Positions 8,427-17,423 of a DNA stretch of 64,000 nt are shown in pieces. Under the pieces are notes generated by a model, which saw only the letters and a list, made by a program, of their open reading frames with translations, had not been told where the DNA came from and ran no database searches. Location: positions 1-64,000 of the forward strand of contig CALWSG010000004.1 of the NCBI GenBank assembly GCA_944384155.1, written 5' to 3'. Numbering within the stretch: the stretch's first letter is position 1; each line of letters begins with the position of its first letter. Source of the DNA: an uncultured Lachnospiraceae bacterium (GTDB lineage: Bacteria > Bacillota > Clostridia > Lachnospirales > Lachnospiraceae). The translations under genes were made by a program, and so were the position numbers.

Positions 8427-9466
8427 GAAAACCGCATACTTGACAGCAGCTCCTCCCCTATCATATCTGCCCCATTTTGTATGCCCATATCCCGCATCCT
8501 TTGTGACAGCTCTTTTCTAAGTTCAAAATTATTTATAAGCTTTTTGATAAGAGATGTTATTTCACAAAGTATATTTTCTGCTCCATACCTTATATCTCCG
8601 CCGTAAATAACCAGCCCTTTCTTTTTAAAGCCATTAACATTCTCTATCTGATTATCTGCCATAACCATTGCAACAGTCGGGACACTACAGGCACAAAGCT
8701 CATACAGTGTTGTTCCTCCTGCCGATACTGCTATATCGCACTCTGTCATAAGCTTTGCCATTTCCCTCACATTATAGTGGGGCATTATATTTTTATTTTT
8801 TTTTCTTAAGACTTCAAAAAATTCTCTGTTTTTATTATATGCTCCTACAGCTATATGTACATTAATTCCTTGAAGGCAGTGTGTTTGTGCGAGCTTTTCT
8901 GCAAGTCTGCCTGCAATGTTAATACTATCCGTTCCTCCCGTGGTAATCAATATATCTGATACCTTATCCCGTACATTATAAACAATATTTTCGAATTCTG
9001 CTCTAAGAGGCATATATTTACAGCCCAAGAGAAATCTGGTATTAATTCCTGCCTTTCTATATCTGATTTCATAATCAAATTTATCCGCATATATATTGTA
9101 ATTTATTATGGTGTGGACAGGATATTCAAACATATTTAAATCATCAATGTAAAATACCTTTGCTGTGCTTCCCACCCTTGACATATAATCCCTTGTTACA
9201 AAATACGAATCAATCAGCAAGGTTTTAATATTTCTGTCCTTTATAAGCTTCAACATTTTGTCCGTTTCTGTATCCATATTATTCCATATCGTATTAAGAC
9301 AGATTGTATCATATCCCCTGCTATTAATAAACTCCTTAGCACATTGATCAGCCGTTATAAATACAGTATCACAATTCTTTTTTTTTAGCTTATCTGCGAT
9401 AGCCATACATCTCATCACATGACCTGTTGCAATTTCTTTGTTAGCATCTGCTCTTATATACATCAT
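8423..9466 (-). CDS. pseG: PseG-like UDP-sugar hydrolase of pseudaminic acid synthesis
   Basis: PseG removes UDP from UDP-2,4-diacetamido-2,4,6-trideoxy-altropyranose, giving the free sugar for PseI. The 347-residue protein has the N-terminal ADANKEIATGHVMRCMAIA motif (GHxxR with its catalytic-type His) and a GT-B-like C-terminal half with ITTGGTD and VSAGGTTLYELCACSVPTV. An in-frame TTG lies 6 nt upstream; I prefer the ATG at 9466, with AGG about 9 nt away. It is the last gene of the pseI-to-pseG run, and its stop overlaps the convergent maf by 4 nt. Confidence 0.87.
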   Translation of the reverse strand: MMYIRADANKEIATGHVMRCMAIADKLKKKNCDTVFITADQCAKEFINSRGYDTICLNTIWNNMDTETDKMLKLIKDRNIKTLLIDSYFVTRDYMSRVGSTAKVFYIDDLNMFEYPVHTIINYNIYADKFDYEIRYRKAGINTRFLLGCKYMPLRAEFENIVYNVRDKVSDILITTGGTDSINIAGRLAEKLAQTHCLQGINVHIAVGAYNKNREFFEVLRKKNKNIMPHYNVREMAKLMTECDIAVSAGGTTLYELCACSVPTVAMVMADNQIENVNGFKKKGLVIYGGDIRYGAENILCEITSLIKKLINNFELRKELSQRMRDMGIQNGADMIGEELLSSMRFS

Positions 9467-9472
9467 ACACAA

Positions 9473-10594
9473 TTACCTGCCTGCAAACTGTATAACCTTA
9501 TCTATAACATAATCCTGCATCTCCTCTGTCAAATCAGGATATAAAGGTAAACTGATAATATGCTTATAAAATTCCTCCGCATTTGTACAAACAACCTTAT
9601 CATAGCCATTTTTCTCATAGTATGGATGCTTATATACAGGAATATAATGAACATTTACTCCTATACCTGCACTGCGAAGCTTACAAAATACATCTTTTCT
9701 GTCCTCAACCTGAATAACATATAAATGCCAGCTGCTGTTGCAGCCCTCCTGCATATATGGTATTTTTACTCCCTTAACATTTTTAAATGCACTATTATAC
9801 CTTGAAACCAGTTTACGCCTTCTTTCAATAAAAGCATCCAGTCTGTTCATCTGTGATATCCCAAGGGCACACTGTATATCTGTAATTCTATAATTATATC
9901 CAAGAGCAAGCTGCTGATAATACCAGTCACCCTCATTCCTTGTCATCATAGCATTATCTCTTGTAATTCCATGACTTCTGAAAAGCAAAAGACGTTTATA
10001 CAAGCTCTCATCATCTGTTGTTATCATGCCTCCCTCTCCTGTAGTAATATGTTTTACAGGATGAAAACTAAAGGTTGTCATATGAGATATACTTCCAACT
10101 TTTTTACCCCTATAATCTGCTCCCAATGCATGTGCTCCGTCCTCTATAACCGTAAGATTATATTTTTCTGCTACCTTTCTTATTTCATCAAGCTCACATG
10201 GCTGTCCCGTGTAATCAACTGCCACTATCGCCTTTGTTTTATCTGTTATTTTTCTTTCTAAATCACATACATCTATATTATATGTATCAGGGTTAATATC
10301 TGCAAACACAGGCTTTGCTCCACAATATAAGGCACAGTTTGCTGAGGCTGCAAAGGTAATTGGTGTTGTTATTACCTCATCTCCCTCCTTTATTCCCACT
10401 GCAAAGCAGGCACCATGAAGAGCTGCCGTACCGTTAGCTATTGCCACTGCATATTTTGCTCCAACATAATCTGCCACCTTTTTTTCAAATTCCTCCACCT
10501 TAGGACCGGTAGTAATATAATCCGACCTTAATACATCAACAACTGCCTGAATATCCTCTTCACTGATTGACTGCTTTCCGTATGGTATATACAT
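9473..10594 (-). CDS. pseC: PseC-type UDP-4-keto-sugar aminotransferase
   Basis: A PLP-dependent DegT/DnrJ/EryC1 aminotransferase that puts an amino group on C4 of the PseB product. The 373-residue sequence starts MYIPYGKQSISEEDIQAVVDVL. The PLP lysine lies in FSFHPVKHITTGEGG, with the substrate motif YNYRITDIQCALG further on. Length and start are typical. It lies two bases before the start region of pseG, indicating translational coupling. Together with pseB, pseG, pseI and pseF it supports pseudaminic rather than legionaminic acid. Confidence 0.92.
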   Translation of the reverse strand: MYIPYGKQSISEEDIQAVVDVLRSDYITTGPKVEEFEKKVADYVGAKYAVAIANGTAALHGACFAVGIKEGDEVITTPITFAASANCALYCGAKPVFADINPDTYNIDVCDLERKITDKTKAIVAVDYTGQPCELDEIRKVAEKYNLTVIEDGAHALGADYRGKKVGSISHMTTFSFHPVKHITTGEGGMITTDDESLYKRLLLFRSHGITRDNAMMTRNEGDWYYQQLALGYNYRITDIQCALGISQMNRLDAFIERRRKLVSRYNSAFKNVKGVKIPYMQEGCNSSWHLYVIQVEDRKDVFCKLRSAGIGVNVHYIPVYKHPYYEKNGYDKVVCTNAEEFYKHIISLPLYPDLTEEMQDYVIDKVIQFAGR

Positions 10595-10631
10595 AATTTC
10601 CTCCTGATTTATATTACTTTATACTTGTTTT

Positions 10632-11930
10632 CTAAGAATTAATATTATCTGACCATTGACATATGGTATAATTCAGTAATATATACTTTTTCCCTTTAGC
10701 CTTTAAAAGATTAGACACCGGCTTGTGTGCCGAATCCGGAACAACTATGTATATTATATCATCACTGAGTGTTTCAATTACATCAGGTTTCTCTATTTTT
10801 ATTCCTTCAAATTCTCCCTCGCATTTCAAATCTATAGCATTTGTAAGTGTCCAATGAGGAAAATAAATATCTATAGCATTTTTTATTATAGTTGCCTTGT
10901 TCACCGTTCCCCATATAGCATATTTTATAGGCTTTTTATGATTTATAGGAACACTTTCTATATACTTTTTCAAAGTTTCATGATAAACATATTTTTCTCT
11001 GTTCTCATAAAAGCTGCTTAAATCATATATATCTTTTACTTCATTATACTTTTTTCTTATTTCATTTTTTATTATATTCTTAACATATTCCTTTTCCTTC
11101 TCATATTCTACAGGCTTAGGATTCCAATCGATATCTTTAAATGTATCTCTCGAATATAAAGGCAGAAATTTATCTACCCATGCAAAAATTCCTGCTGTAT
11201 TATCATGAGCTACTATGACAGGTAATCCCATTGCCATACACGGAACAGAGGCATGTAGTCTTGATGTAACAATCAAAGATACTTCGTTCTTATAATATTC
11301 CAATCTTTCTTTCGTATATTCCCATATTTTTTTGCTTTCTTCTTCCGACAAAATATTATCACCTGTTGTTCTCGTTATAGGAATCAGATGTGAAACATAC
11401 TCTATTCTATCTCTAATGCTTTCAGGAACATATGGCTCCAACGATTGTGGTGTATCAATAAATAAAATTTTTCCATCAGAAGGAACCTTTGCACACCGCG
11501 GCATCAATGCAGTTACACAGCCTGAAAGATAGGACTTAATATTATGTTTTCTCATATTTTTTAGTGTAAATTCATCTCTGCATCCTATAGGTTCGTTTTC
11601 TTTAAACAATTCAATAACTCTCTCCGTAAGAGAGGAATGTAAATTGTAGCTTATATAAAAAGGAATAATTTTTTCAGAAACAGGGTATACACATTGCTGC
11701 AAATAGACTTGGTTAGTCAAATTGTTAAAGGAATTCATCATCAGTAATATGTAATCACCATCATATTTATCAAGTTCAAATTTACTTACTGTATCTATTC
11801 TATCTGTCAGATTCATTTCCTCCAAAATCTGATACATGGCATAAGATTGAATATAATCACCTATATTCTGCCAATCTCTACCGTCTAATGCCAGCTTTTG
11901 ATGTTCATACGACAATACTCCTATCTTCAT
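10632..11930 (-). CDS. Polysaccharide pyruvyltransferase-family protein A
   Basis: The family transfers pyruvyl ketals from PEP to sugars, or more rarely other groups. Family marks in this 432-residue protein are NIGDYIQSYAMYQIL near the N-terminus, PIGCRDEFTLKNMRKHNI, SGCVTALM and the TSRLHASVPCMAMGLPVIV motif. After about residue 330 a Rossmann-like extra domain begins (KYAIWGTVNKATIIKNAID...CEGEFEGIKIEKPD) that also occurs in the next gene and at the LicD N-terminus. The ATG at 11930 has GGAGGT 10 nt upstream; an in-frame TTG lies inside that box. The substrate is unknown; the operon suggests a flagellin glycan. Confidence 0.8.
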   Translation of the reverse strand: MKIGVLSYEHQKLALDGRDWQNIGDYIQSYAMYQILEEMNLTDRIDTVSKFELDKYDGDYILLMMNSFNNLTNQVYLQQCVYPVSEKIIPFYISYNLHSSLTERVIELFKENEPIGCRDEFTLKNMRKHNIKSYLSGCVTALMPRCAKVPSDGKILFIDTPQSLEPYVPESIRDRIEYVSHLIPITRTTGDNILSEEESKKIWEYTKERLEYYKNEVSLIVTSRLHASVPCMAMGLPVIVAHDNTAGIFAWVDKFLPLYSRDTFKDIDWNPKPVEYEKEKEYVKNIIKNEIRKKYNEVKDIYDLSSFYENREKYVYHETLKKYIESVPINHKKPIKYAIWGTVNKATIIKNAIDIYFPHWTLTNAIDLKCEGEFEGIKIEKPDVIETLSDDIIYIVVPDSAHKPVSNLLKAKGKKYILLNYTICQWSDNINS

Positions 11931-11958
11931 AATTATAACAACCTCCAATTATATTTAT

Positions 11959-13269
11959 CTAGTTATTCAGGTATCTGTCAAGTTCATAAAAACATTTATT
12001 ATGACTAATCAATATATAAGGCTTATTTAACCTTCTTAATTCTTTTCCCACCGCATTATGTGCAGAGGGCGGCACTACAAACCACACAATATCATTGCCG
12101 GCATTGTATGCCACATCAGGCTTTTCAATATTATAACCTTCAAATTTTCCTTCGCATTTCATATCTATTGCATGGCACAATTTCCATCTTGGGTAATATT
12201 TATCAATCACACTTTTTAGTTCTACCGATGCTGACACAATTCCCCAAATTCCATATTTTACACTTGTTTTCTCATCAAAGGGTAATTTTTCAAGTTGTCT
12301 TATAAATGCAAAATTATAATCAAATCTCTCTCTGCTTTCATAAAATTCACTTAATTCATAAATGCTTCTTTTATCATCATAAATCTTTTTTATATGCTTC
12401 AATACTGAAGCTTTAATAAAAGCCTTTTCCTTTTCATAATCAATAGCTTCTACATTCCAATCTATTTTCTCAAAACTTTCAGGCGTATATAATCTTATAT
12501 ACTTATCAATCCATGAAAACCGACGGTCAAAATTTATTCCGGCACATATTACAGGTATTCCCATAGCCATACATGGCGAAGCAATGTGCAGCCTTGATGT
12601 AACCACTAACGCTGCTTTATTTCTCAGCATATTTATCCTCTCTAATGTATATTTTTCAATTTCCCTGTATTCATTTTCCGTCATAATATTTTTACCATTA
12701 GTTCTTGGCAATTTATATATCTGTGACATTTTAACAACTTTGTCACTTTTTTCTTTTGGAATATATTTGTCCAATTCCGCAGGTGTATCTATAAAATATA
12801 CAGTATCACCCTTTATACTTTTATCTCTCTTGTCTAACAATGATGTTATACAGCCTGAACAATAGGCTTCTATATTATGTTTCCTAAGATTCTTCATACT
12901 TTCTTCATCTCTACAGCCTATTGGTTCATATTTTTTAAGATATTCTACAGCATTTGCAGGAATAGCCGTATGACAATGAAAGCTTATAAAAACCGGAATA
13001 ATCTTTTCTGCATAAGGAAAATCAGGTCTTGTCTTACTATGTACCTGCGGAAGAAAGGAATTATACCCGTTACACAATAACACAACATATTCATCCCCTG
13101 CATAATATGGCAAATCATAATAGCTTATCTCAACTACATCATCTTCTCTTGCAATATTTCTTATCAGCTTTCTTGCTGCATAAGTCTGAATTATATCTCC
13201 TATATTTTTAACATCTTTGGCATCAAGTTCCATAGGTCTTTTATCATATGTTATTATTCCGTATTTCAT
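11959..13269 (-). CDS. Polysaccharide pyruvyltransferase-family protein B (paralogue of A)
   Basis: A 436-residue paralogue of the next gene in the operon, collinear over its whole length. It has KNIGDIIQTYAARKLI, PIGCRDEESMKNLRKHNI, SGCITSLL, TSRLHIASPCMAMGIPVIC and the same C-terminal extra domain (KYGIWGIVSASVELKSVID...CEGKFEGYNIEKPD). I chose the ATG at 13269 behind GGAGGGC; an in-frame start 30 codons upstream would run into licD. The two paralogues clearly arose by duplication, and the remaining differences suggest they act on different positions or sugars. Function within the glycan is inferred. Confidence 0.8.
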   Translation of the reverse strand: MKYGIITYDKRPMELDAKDVKNIGDIIQTYAARKLIRNIAREDDVVEISYYDLPYYAGDEYVVLLCNGYNSFLPQVHSKTRPDFPYAEKIIPVFISFHCHTAIPANAVEYLKKYEPIGCRDEESMKNLRKHNIEAYCSGCITSLLDKRDKSIKGDTVYFIDTPAELDKYIPKEKSDKVVKMSQIYKLPRTNGKNIMTENEYREIEKYTLERINMLRNKAALVVTSRLHIASPCMAMGIPVICAGINFDRRFSWIDKYIRLYTPESFEKIDWNVEAIDYEKEKAFIKASVLKHIKKIYDDKRSIYELSEFYESRERFDYNFAFIRQLEKLPFDEKTSVKYGIWGIVSASVELKSVIDKYYPRWKLCHAIDMKCEGKFEGYNIEKPDVAYNAGNDIVWFVVPPSAHNAVGKELRRLNKPYILISHNKCFYELDRYLNN

Positions 13270-13282
13270 AATGCCCTCCATT

Positions 13283-14422
13283 TTATTCTTTATAGTACGC
13301 TTTAAAATAATGATGCTTTTTTCTTTCCTCAACAGGCGGAAGCTCCATATAATTTCCATATATATCTCTTAAATAATCTTTGTATCCACATGGACATGAA
13401 AATTTTTCATCTTCAAATGTTAATTGAACAGCTTCCGAAAAATACTCCTGCTTTGTAATCTCCCTGTACATAAATCTCCCCAAAACATGTGCTACATTAA
13501 CACTTTCGTCAAACGTATATTTATTTAAATAATCAATTAATTTACTTACAGTCTGTTTATGTATTTCCTTTGAATACAAAGTATTATAACACTCCAGTTC
13601 AATACTTTTTGCTTTATTCATTGCCTCTATGGCTTTTTTGCCCTCCGGCAACCCGCTTAAAATAAATATGTCTATACTTACTCCCGCTTCAACTTGCATG
13701 GGAAATCTGTTAATATAAGACACTGTGTTTAAATCCACCATTAATGAACACTCATCAAAATAACCACTATCATCAAACATACTTATAAGGCGATACCGCT
13801 TGTCCTTCTCTAATATTTTGCTTAACTTAATCAAATCATTTAATTCCATAACAACATCTATATCATCATCCCAAGGAATAAATCCATTATGCCTTACTGC
13901 ACCTAACAATGTACCTCCACACAAAAAATATCTTAAATTGTTTTCAGTGCATATCTTTTTTAAATACTTCAATATACCCAATTGAGTTTGCTTTATATCA
14001 TCTTCTGACATCAATCTATATTTTTGATTATTTTCAAAATCATATTCATTCATAAGCATAGGCAAATCTATTATTTTAACAATATTTTTGCTGTATATAC
14101 ACCCAAATCCTTCCAGCTGTTTGATCATTTCGTCCTGATATGATGATGCTATCATTACACATACATCTTTATATTTATCACATATATATTCTTTAGGTGA
14201 ATATATCTTTATTCCATAAAACTCCTGTCCTTGCCGCTGTACATCATTATCTATAATACCACTAATTTTTATATTATGTTTTTTCAAATAATAAATAATC
14301 ATCCCTGCTATCTTATTTGTTCCAAACATTACAAGTATTTTTTTTCTATCATATTCACCAATAAATATGTCTAAATTTCTGTATAATGTTTCCAGTGCTT
14401 CTCTGTGTAGTATGCAATCCAT
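13283..14422 (-). CDS. LicD-family transferase fused to an N-terminal Rossmann-like domain
   Basis: LicD proteins belong to the nucleotidyltransferase fold and transfer phosphocholine or other phospho-substituents from CDP donors to sugars. The 379-residue protein begins with a Rossmann-like module (KKILVMFGTNKIAGMIIYYL, GIIDND, FYGIKIYSPKEY; residues about 27-110). The LicD core follows (YFLCGGTLLGAVRHNGF, then IPWDDDIDVVM with the metal-binding Asp residues, about 165-195). The start overlaps the stop of the epimerase gene by one base, behind GGGAGG, so translation is probably coupled. With the IspD-like gene upstream it suggests a CDP-activated decoration of the flagellin sugar (inference). 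Confidence 0.82.
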   Translation of the reverse strand: MDCILHREALETLYRNLDIFIGEYDRKKILVMFGTNKIAGMIIYYLKKHNIKISGIIDNDVQRQGQEFYGIKIYSPKEYICDKYKDVCVMIASSYQDEMIKQLEGFGCIYSKNIVKIIDLPMLMNEYDFENNQKYRLMSEDDIKQTQLGILKYLKKICTENNLRYFLCGGTLLGAVRHNGFIPWDDDIDVVMELNDLIKLSKILEKDKRYRLISMFDDSGYFDECSLMVDLNTVSYINRFPMQVEAGVSIDIFILSGLPEGKKAIEAMNKAKSIELECYNTLYSKEIHKQTVSKLIDYLNKYTFDESVNVAHVLGRFMYREITKQEYFSEAVQLTFEDEKFSCPCGYKDYLRDIYGNYMELPPVEERKKHHYFKAYYKE

Positions 14423-15468
14423 TATTTTCCTCCCATTTGAAAACTGCTGACTGTTCTGACTAAACCATCATCCAAAGAAATCATAGGTTTCCAACCTAAT
14501 TTTCTTAATTTATCCGTACCTAAACCTGTACGCTTATATGCACAATATCCACTTTTATCTTTATTTTCAATATATTCCAATGATATATTCGGCAACATTT
14601 TTGCCAGTTTTCCTGCCAGTTCTCTTATAATAACAGGCTCCTCCTCATTAGATATATTATATGCCTCTCCGTTGTTTCCTTTTAAAAGTACTATAATCAT
14701 AGCTGCCACTGCATCTGTCAAATAGCAGAATGCCCTATCTGCCAGCCCGTCACTTTTTAACACAATATTCCTTCCGTTTACCACATCACCTATAAAATCG
14801 GACATAACCCTTCCATCGCATATTGCCATTCCGGGACCATAAACATGAGCTATCCTGACAACCTTAAAAGGAATGTTATACTGCCTGTAAAAGCTTTCAA
14901 ATATCTGTTCTCCCATTCTTTTACTTTCCGGATAACATGACCTCATATCTAGCGGATCTAAAACCCCCATATCTCCTTCATTTATTGTTTCTTTTTCTTT
15001 CAATTCTCCATATATCTCTCTCGTTGATGTATACAATATATTACTTATATTTCCTTTCATTGCAAAATTCAGTATATTAATTGTTCCTACTATATTTGCC
15101 TCTATAATTCCTACAGGATTATTCTTAATATGATAAGGGCTGGAATAACCTGCTGCATGGATAATAAAGTCTACTTTTTCCCCGTAATCAATAGATTTTG
15201 AAATATCCTGAACGAGAATCTCAAACATTTCACTATCCAAATAGCTTCTAAACATCTCTTCTGCTTTTTTATTGTTTTTCACAAGTGCAATAACCTTTAT
15301 ATCTGCATTATACTTTTTATTTAAATACATAAAAAAACATACGCAATAATGAGCAAGCATACCTGTTGCTCCGGTTATCATAACCGATTTTCCATATACT
15401 TTTGTACAATCTCCTACTGATTTTTCTATGCATTCCATATCTTTAATAAATATTTCTGTTTTATCCAT
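14422..15468 (-). CDS. NAD-dependent epimerase/dehydratase
   Basis: A short-chain (extended SDR) nucleotide-sugar enzyme of 348 residues. It shows the NAD motif as TGATGMLAHYC, a STREIYGE segment, and the catalytic Tyr-x3-Lys as YPESKRMGE. It resembles dTDP-glucose dehydratase and UDP-glucuronate decarboxylase type proteins but is not assignable to a known substrate. I chose the ATG at 15468 (GAGGAATAGG upstream); a longer in-frame start would overlap the preceding gene. It sits between the IspD-like and LicD genes, so it may tailor the group that is activated with CTP. Confidence 0.8.
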   Translation of the reverse strand: MDKTEIFIKDMECIEKSVGDCTKVYGKSVMITGATGMLAHYCVCFFMYLNKKYNADIKVIALVKNNKKAEEMFRSYLDSEMFEILVQDISKSIDYGEKVDFIIHAAGYSSPYHIKNNPVGIIEANIVGTINILNFAMKGNISNILYTSTREIYGELKEKETINEGDMGVLDPLDMRSCYPESKRMGEQIFESFYRQYNIPFKVVRIAHVYGPGMAICDGRVMSDFIGDVVNGRNIVLKSDGLADRAFCYLTDAVAAMIIVLLKGNNGEAYNISNEEEPVIIRELAGKLAKMLPNISLEYIENKDKSGYCAYKRTGLGTDKLRKLGWKPMISLDDGLVRTVSSFQMGGK

Positions 15469-15493
15469 TCTTTGCCTATTCCTCAATATAATA

Positions 15494-16213
15494 TTAATTA
15501 TTAAGTTGTCTGTTTTCCCTTGCATCATATAGAGCACGAAACATATAAAAATCCTCAGGAGTAGTAATTTTTATATTCTCATATGAACCTTCAACCACAG
15601 ATACCTTAAATCCATAGTAACTTGCCAATGTACATGAATCTATCATATCTGTATATCCTTCACTTATTGCTCGTTCTTGAAATCCCAAAATGTCTTTAAG
15701 CCAAAAGCTTTGAGGTGCTTTAGCTATTTTTGAATTTCTTCTCTCAGGAATCCTTACAATACTTTCATTCTCATCTACAATCACAAACGTTTCCTTTGCT
15801 GCAGCACACGTAATTGCTGAATTATTTTTCTTCACGGATAATATGTTGTCACTTATAATCTTTTCATCAATCAACGGTCTCACACCATCATGTATAAGAA
15901 CAATATTATCCTCCAATCCGAATTCATCCCTCGCTGCTTTTAATCCATTGTATATAGATAATTGTCCTGTTTTTCCTCCTGGCACAATTCGTTTGATCTT
16001 ATCCAATCTATATCTGTACTGCATTTCTTCCATATATGATATTCTGTTCTCAATGCACGAAACAATAATTCCATCCACCTCCGGATGCCTTTCAAACACT
16101 TCTATTGTATGAACTATTATAGGCTTTCCATGTACCATCAAAAACTGCTTCGGTATATCCTTTGCATTCATTCTAACACCTGACCCACCCGCAAAAATCA
16201 CAGCTATATTCAC
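15494..16213 (-). CDS. IspD/TarI-family cytidylyltransferase
   Basis: A 239-residue CTP:sugar/polyol-phosphate cytidylyltransferase. The signature is NIAVIFAGGSGVRM, then PKQFLMVHGKPIIVHTIEVF, VLIHDGVRPL, and KITTPEDF near the end. TarI makes CDP-ribitol and IspD makes CDP-methylerythritol; the location in a glycosylation operon favours a polyol or other alditol rather than isoprenoid synthesis. I chose the GTG at 16213 with AAAGGAG 7-8 nt upstream. It lies 25 nt after pseI. Confidence 0.8.
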   Translation of the reverse strand: MNIAVIFAGGSGVRMNAKDIPKQFLMVHGKPIIVHTIEVFERHPEVDGIIVSCIENRISYMEEMQYRYRLDKIKRIVPGGKTGQLSIYNGLKAARDEFGLEDNIVLIHDGVRPLIDEKIISDNILSVKKNNSAITCAAAKETFVIVDENESIVRIPERRNSKIAKAPQSFWLKDILGFQERAISEGYTDMIDSCTLASYYGFKVSVVEGSYENIKITTPEDFYMFRALYDARENRQLNN

Positions 16214-16238
16214 CTGATGTTTCTCCTTTCTTATGTAC

Positions 16239-17264
16239 TTAAAATATTTCATTTTCCTCAATTGGCTCACCAAATGCATACTGCTTTTTTGCTGATTTGC
16301 CTATTATCTTATCATAATACTTCGGCTTTATACCCCCAGCAGGGCGTATGCTTTTTATATTTTCTTTCGTAAATTTTTCTCCTTCTTTTATTTCCTTAAC
16401 AGCATATAATGAACGCCTGCTGGCCAATCCTTCCTTCTCCGCCTCTGTTCTTTCATATGTAGGCTTGCCTTTTATAACTACCGCATCTCTCACAGCTTTT
16501 ACCATCTTTGCAAACTCATCTGCCCCCATAGAAAATCCTGAATCAACACTCACATTCTCCTTGAGGCATATATGCTTTTCTATTATTTTTGCTCCCAACG
16601 AAACCGCCACTATAGGAGCAAGTGCCCCCAAGGAATGATCTGATAAGCCTACAGGCAATTTAAAACGTTCAATCATATCTGTTATTACAGACAAATTCAT
16701 ACTATCATACTGGGCAGGATATTGACTGCAACATTTTAATAGTATTATCTTATCATTTCCCACATTTTTACAGGTCTGAACTGCCTCTTCTATTTCATCA
16801 CAACTTCCCATACCGCATGATATAATCATAGTCTTTCCCTTTGATGCCGTATACCTTATAAGTGGAATATCTATAAGTTCATAAGATGATATTTTATATG
16901 CCTCTACGCCTAATTCCTCCAAAAAATCAACCGCAGTATTATCAAAAGGAGTAGACAAAAAATCTAATCCCAACTCCTCACACCTGTCCTTAATTTGTTT
17001 CTGCCATTCCCATGGCGTACTGCCTTCACTATATAGCTGATAGTAATTGTAACCCTTCCATAAACCATTTTTTATAATAAATGGATCCTTATCACAATTA
17101 ATCGTCAATGTATCTGCCTTATACGTCTGTATTTTAAGACAGTCCGCCCCTGCCTTTTTTGCTTCCTCCACAATTTTAAGTGCTGTTTTTAAACTCCCCC
17201 CATGATTAGCCGACATCTCGGCTATCACATATACCCCCTCTTTTATTTTATCATATATATTCAT
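16239..17264 (-). CDS. pseI: Pseudaminic acid synthase (NeuB family)
   Basis: PseI condenses the 2,4-diacetamido sugar with PEP to make pseudaminic acid. The 341-residue protein has the NeuB barrel (VYVIAEMSANHGGSL, KIQTYKADTLT, FLSTPFDNTAVDFLEELGV, LKCCSQYPA, GLSDHSLG, KHICL) and a C-terminal SAF domain (SLYAVKEIKEGEKFTKENIKSIRP). Two ATGs are possible (17270 and 17264); the second has the better distance from AAGGAG. It is the first gene of the large minus-strand operon, directly downstream of a sigma-28-type promoter. Confidence 0.93.
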   Translation of the reverse strand: MNIYDKIKEGVYVIAEMSANHGGSLKTALKIVEEAKKAGADCLKIQTYKADTLTINCDKDPFIIKNGLWKGYNYYQLYSEGSTPWEWQKQIKDRCEELGLDFLSTPFDNTAVDFLEELGVEAYKISSYELIDIPLIRYTASKGKTMIISCGMGSCDEIEEAVQTCKNVGNDKIILLKCCSQYPAQYDSMNLSVITDMIERFKLPVGLSDHSLGALAPIVAVSLGAKIIEKHICLKENVSVDSGFSMGADEFAKMVKAVRDAVVIKGKPTYERTEAEKEGLASRRSLYAVKEIKEGEKFTKENIKSIRPAGGIKPKYYDKIIGKSAKKQYAFGEPIEENEIF

Positions 17265-17304
17265 TAACATTTTCTCCTTAAATTAATTTAATAGCATATT
17301 ATTT

Positions 17305-17331
17305 ATATCGGCATATCAATGTCATTAATTA
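17305..17331 (-). promoter_or_regulatory. Sigma-28-type promoter of the pseI glycosylation operon
   Basis: Minus strand: TAAT (17328-17331), 15 nt spacer, GCCGATAT (17305-17312), about 40 nt before the pseI start. This matches the flagellar sigma-D/sigma-28 consensus TAAA-N15-GCCGATAA in 6 of 8 -10 positions or better, with exact spacing. Together with the promoters before flagellin, flgM and flaG it ties sugar synthesis to late flagellar expression. Confidence 0.7.
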
Positions 17332-17359
17332 AGCATATGTATTTATATATAATTTTTTC

Positions 17360-17388
17360 TTGTTATTCTTATACAACAACAGTATAAT
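17360..17388 (+). promoter_or_regulatory. Sigma-A promoter of the ATP-grasp/aminotransferase pair
   Basis: TTGTTA (17360-17365), 17 nt spacer, TATAAT (17383-17388), ending 35 nt before the start codon. It is a near-consensus housekeeping promoter, divergent from the sigma-28-type promoter of pseI in the same gap. Confidence 0.7.
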
Positions 17389-17423
17389 AATAAAAAGAAA
17401 AAAATTTTTGAAAGGAGAATACA

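Noticed and set aside
10725-13211. Several plus-strand open frames within the pyruvyltransferase genes
   Set aside because: They lie antisense to well-supported genes, lack ribosome binding sites and show low-complexity Ile/Tyr/Phe-rich translations.
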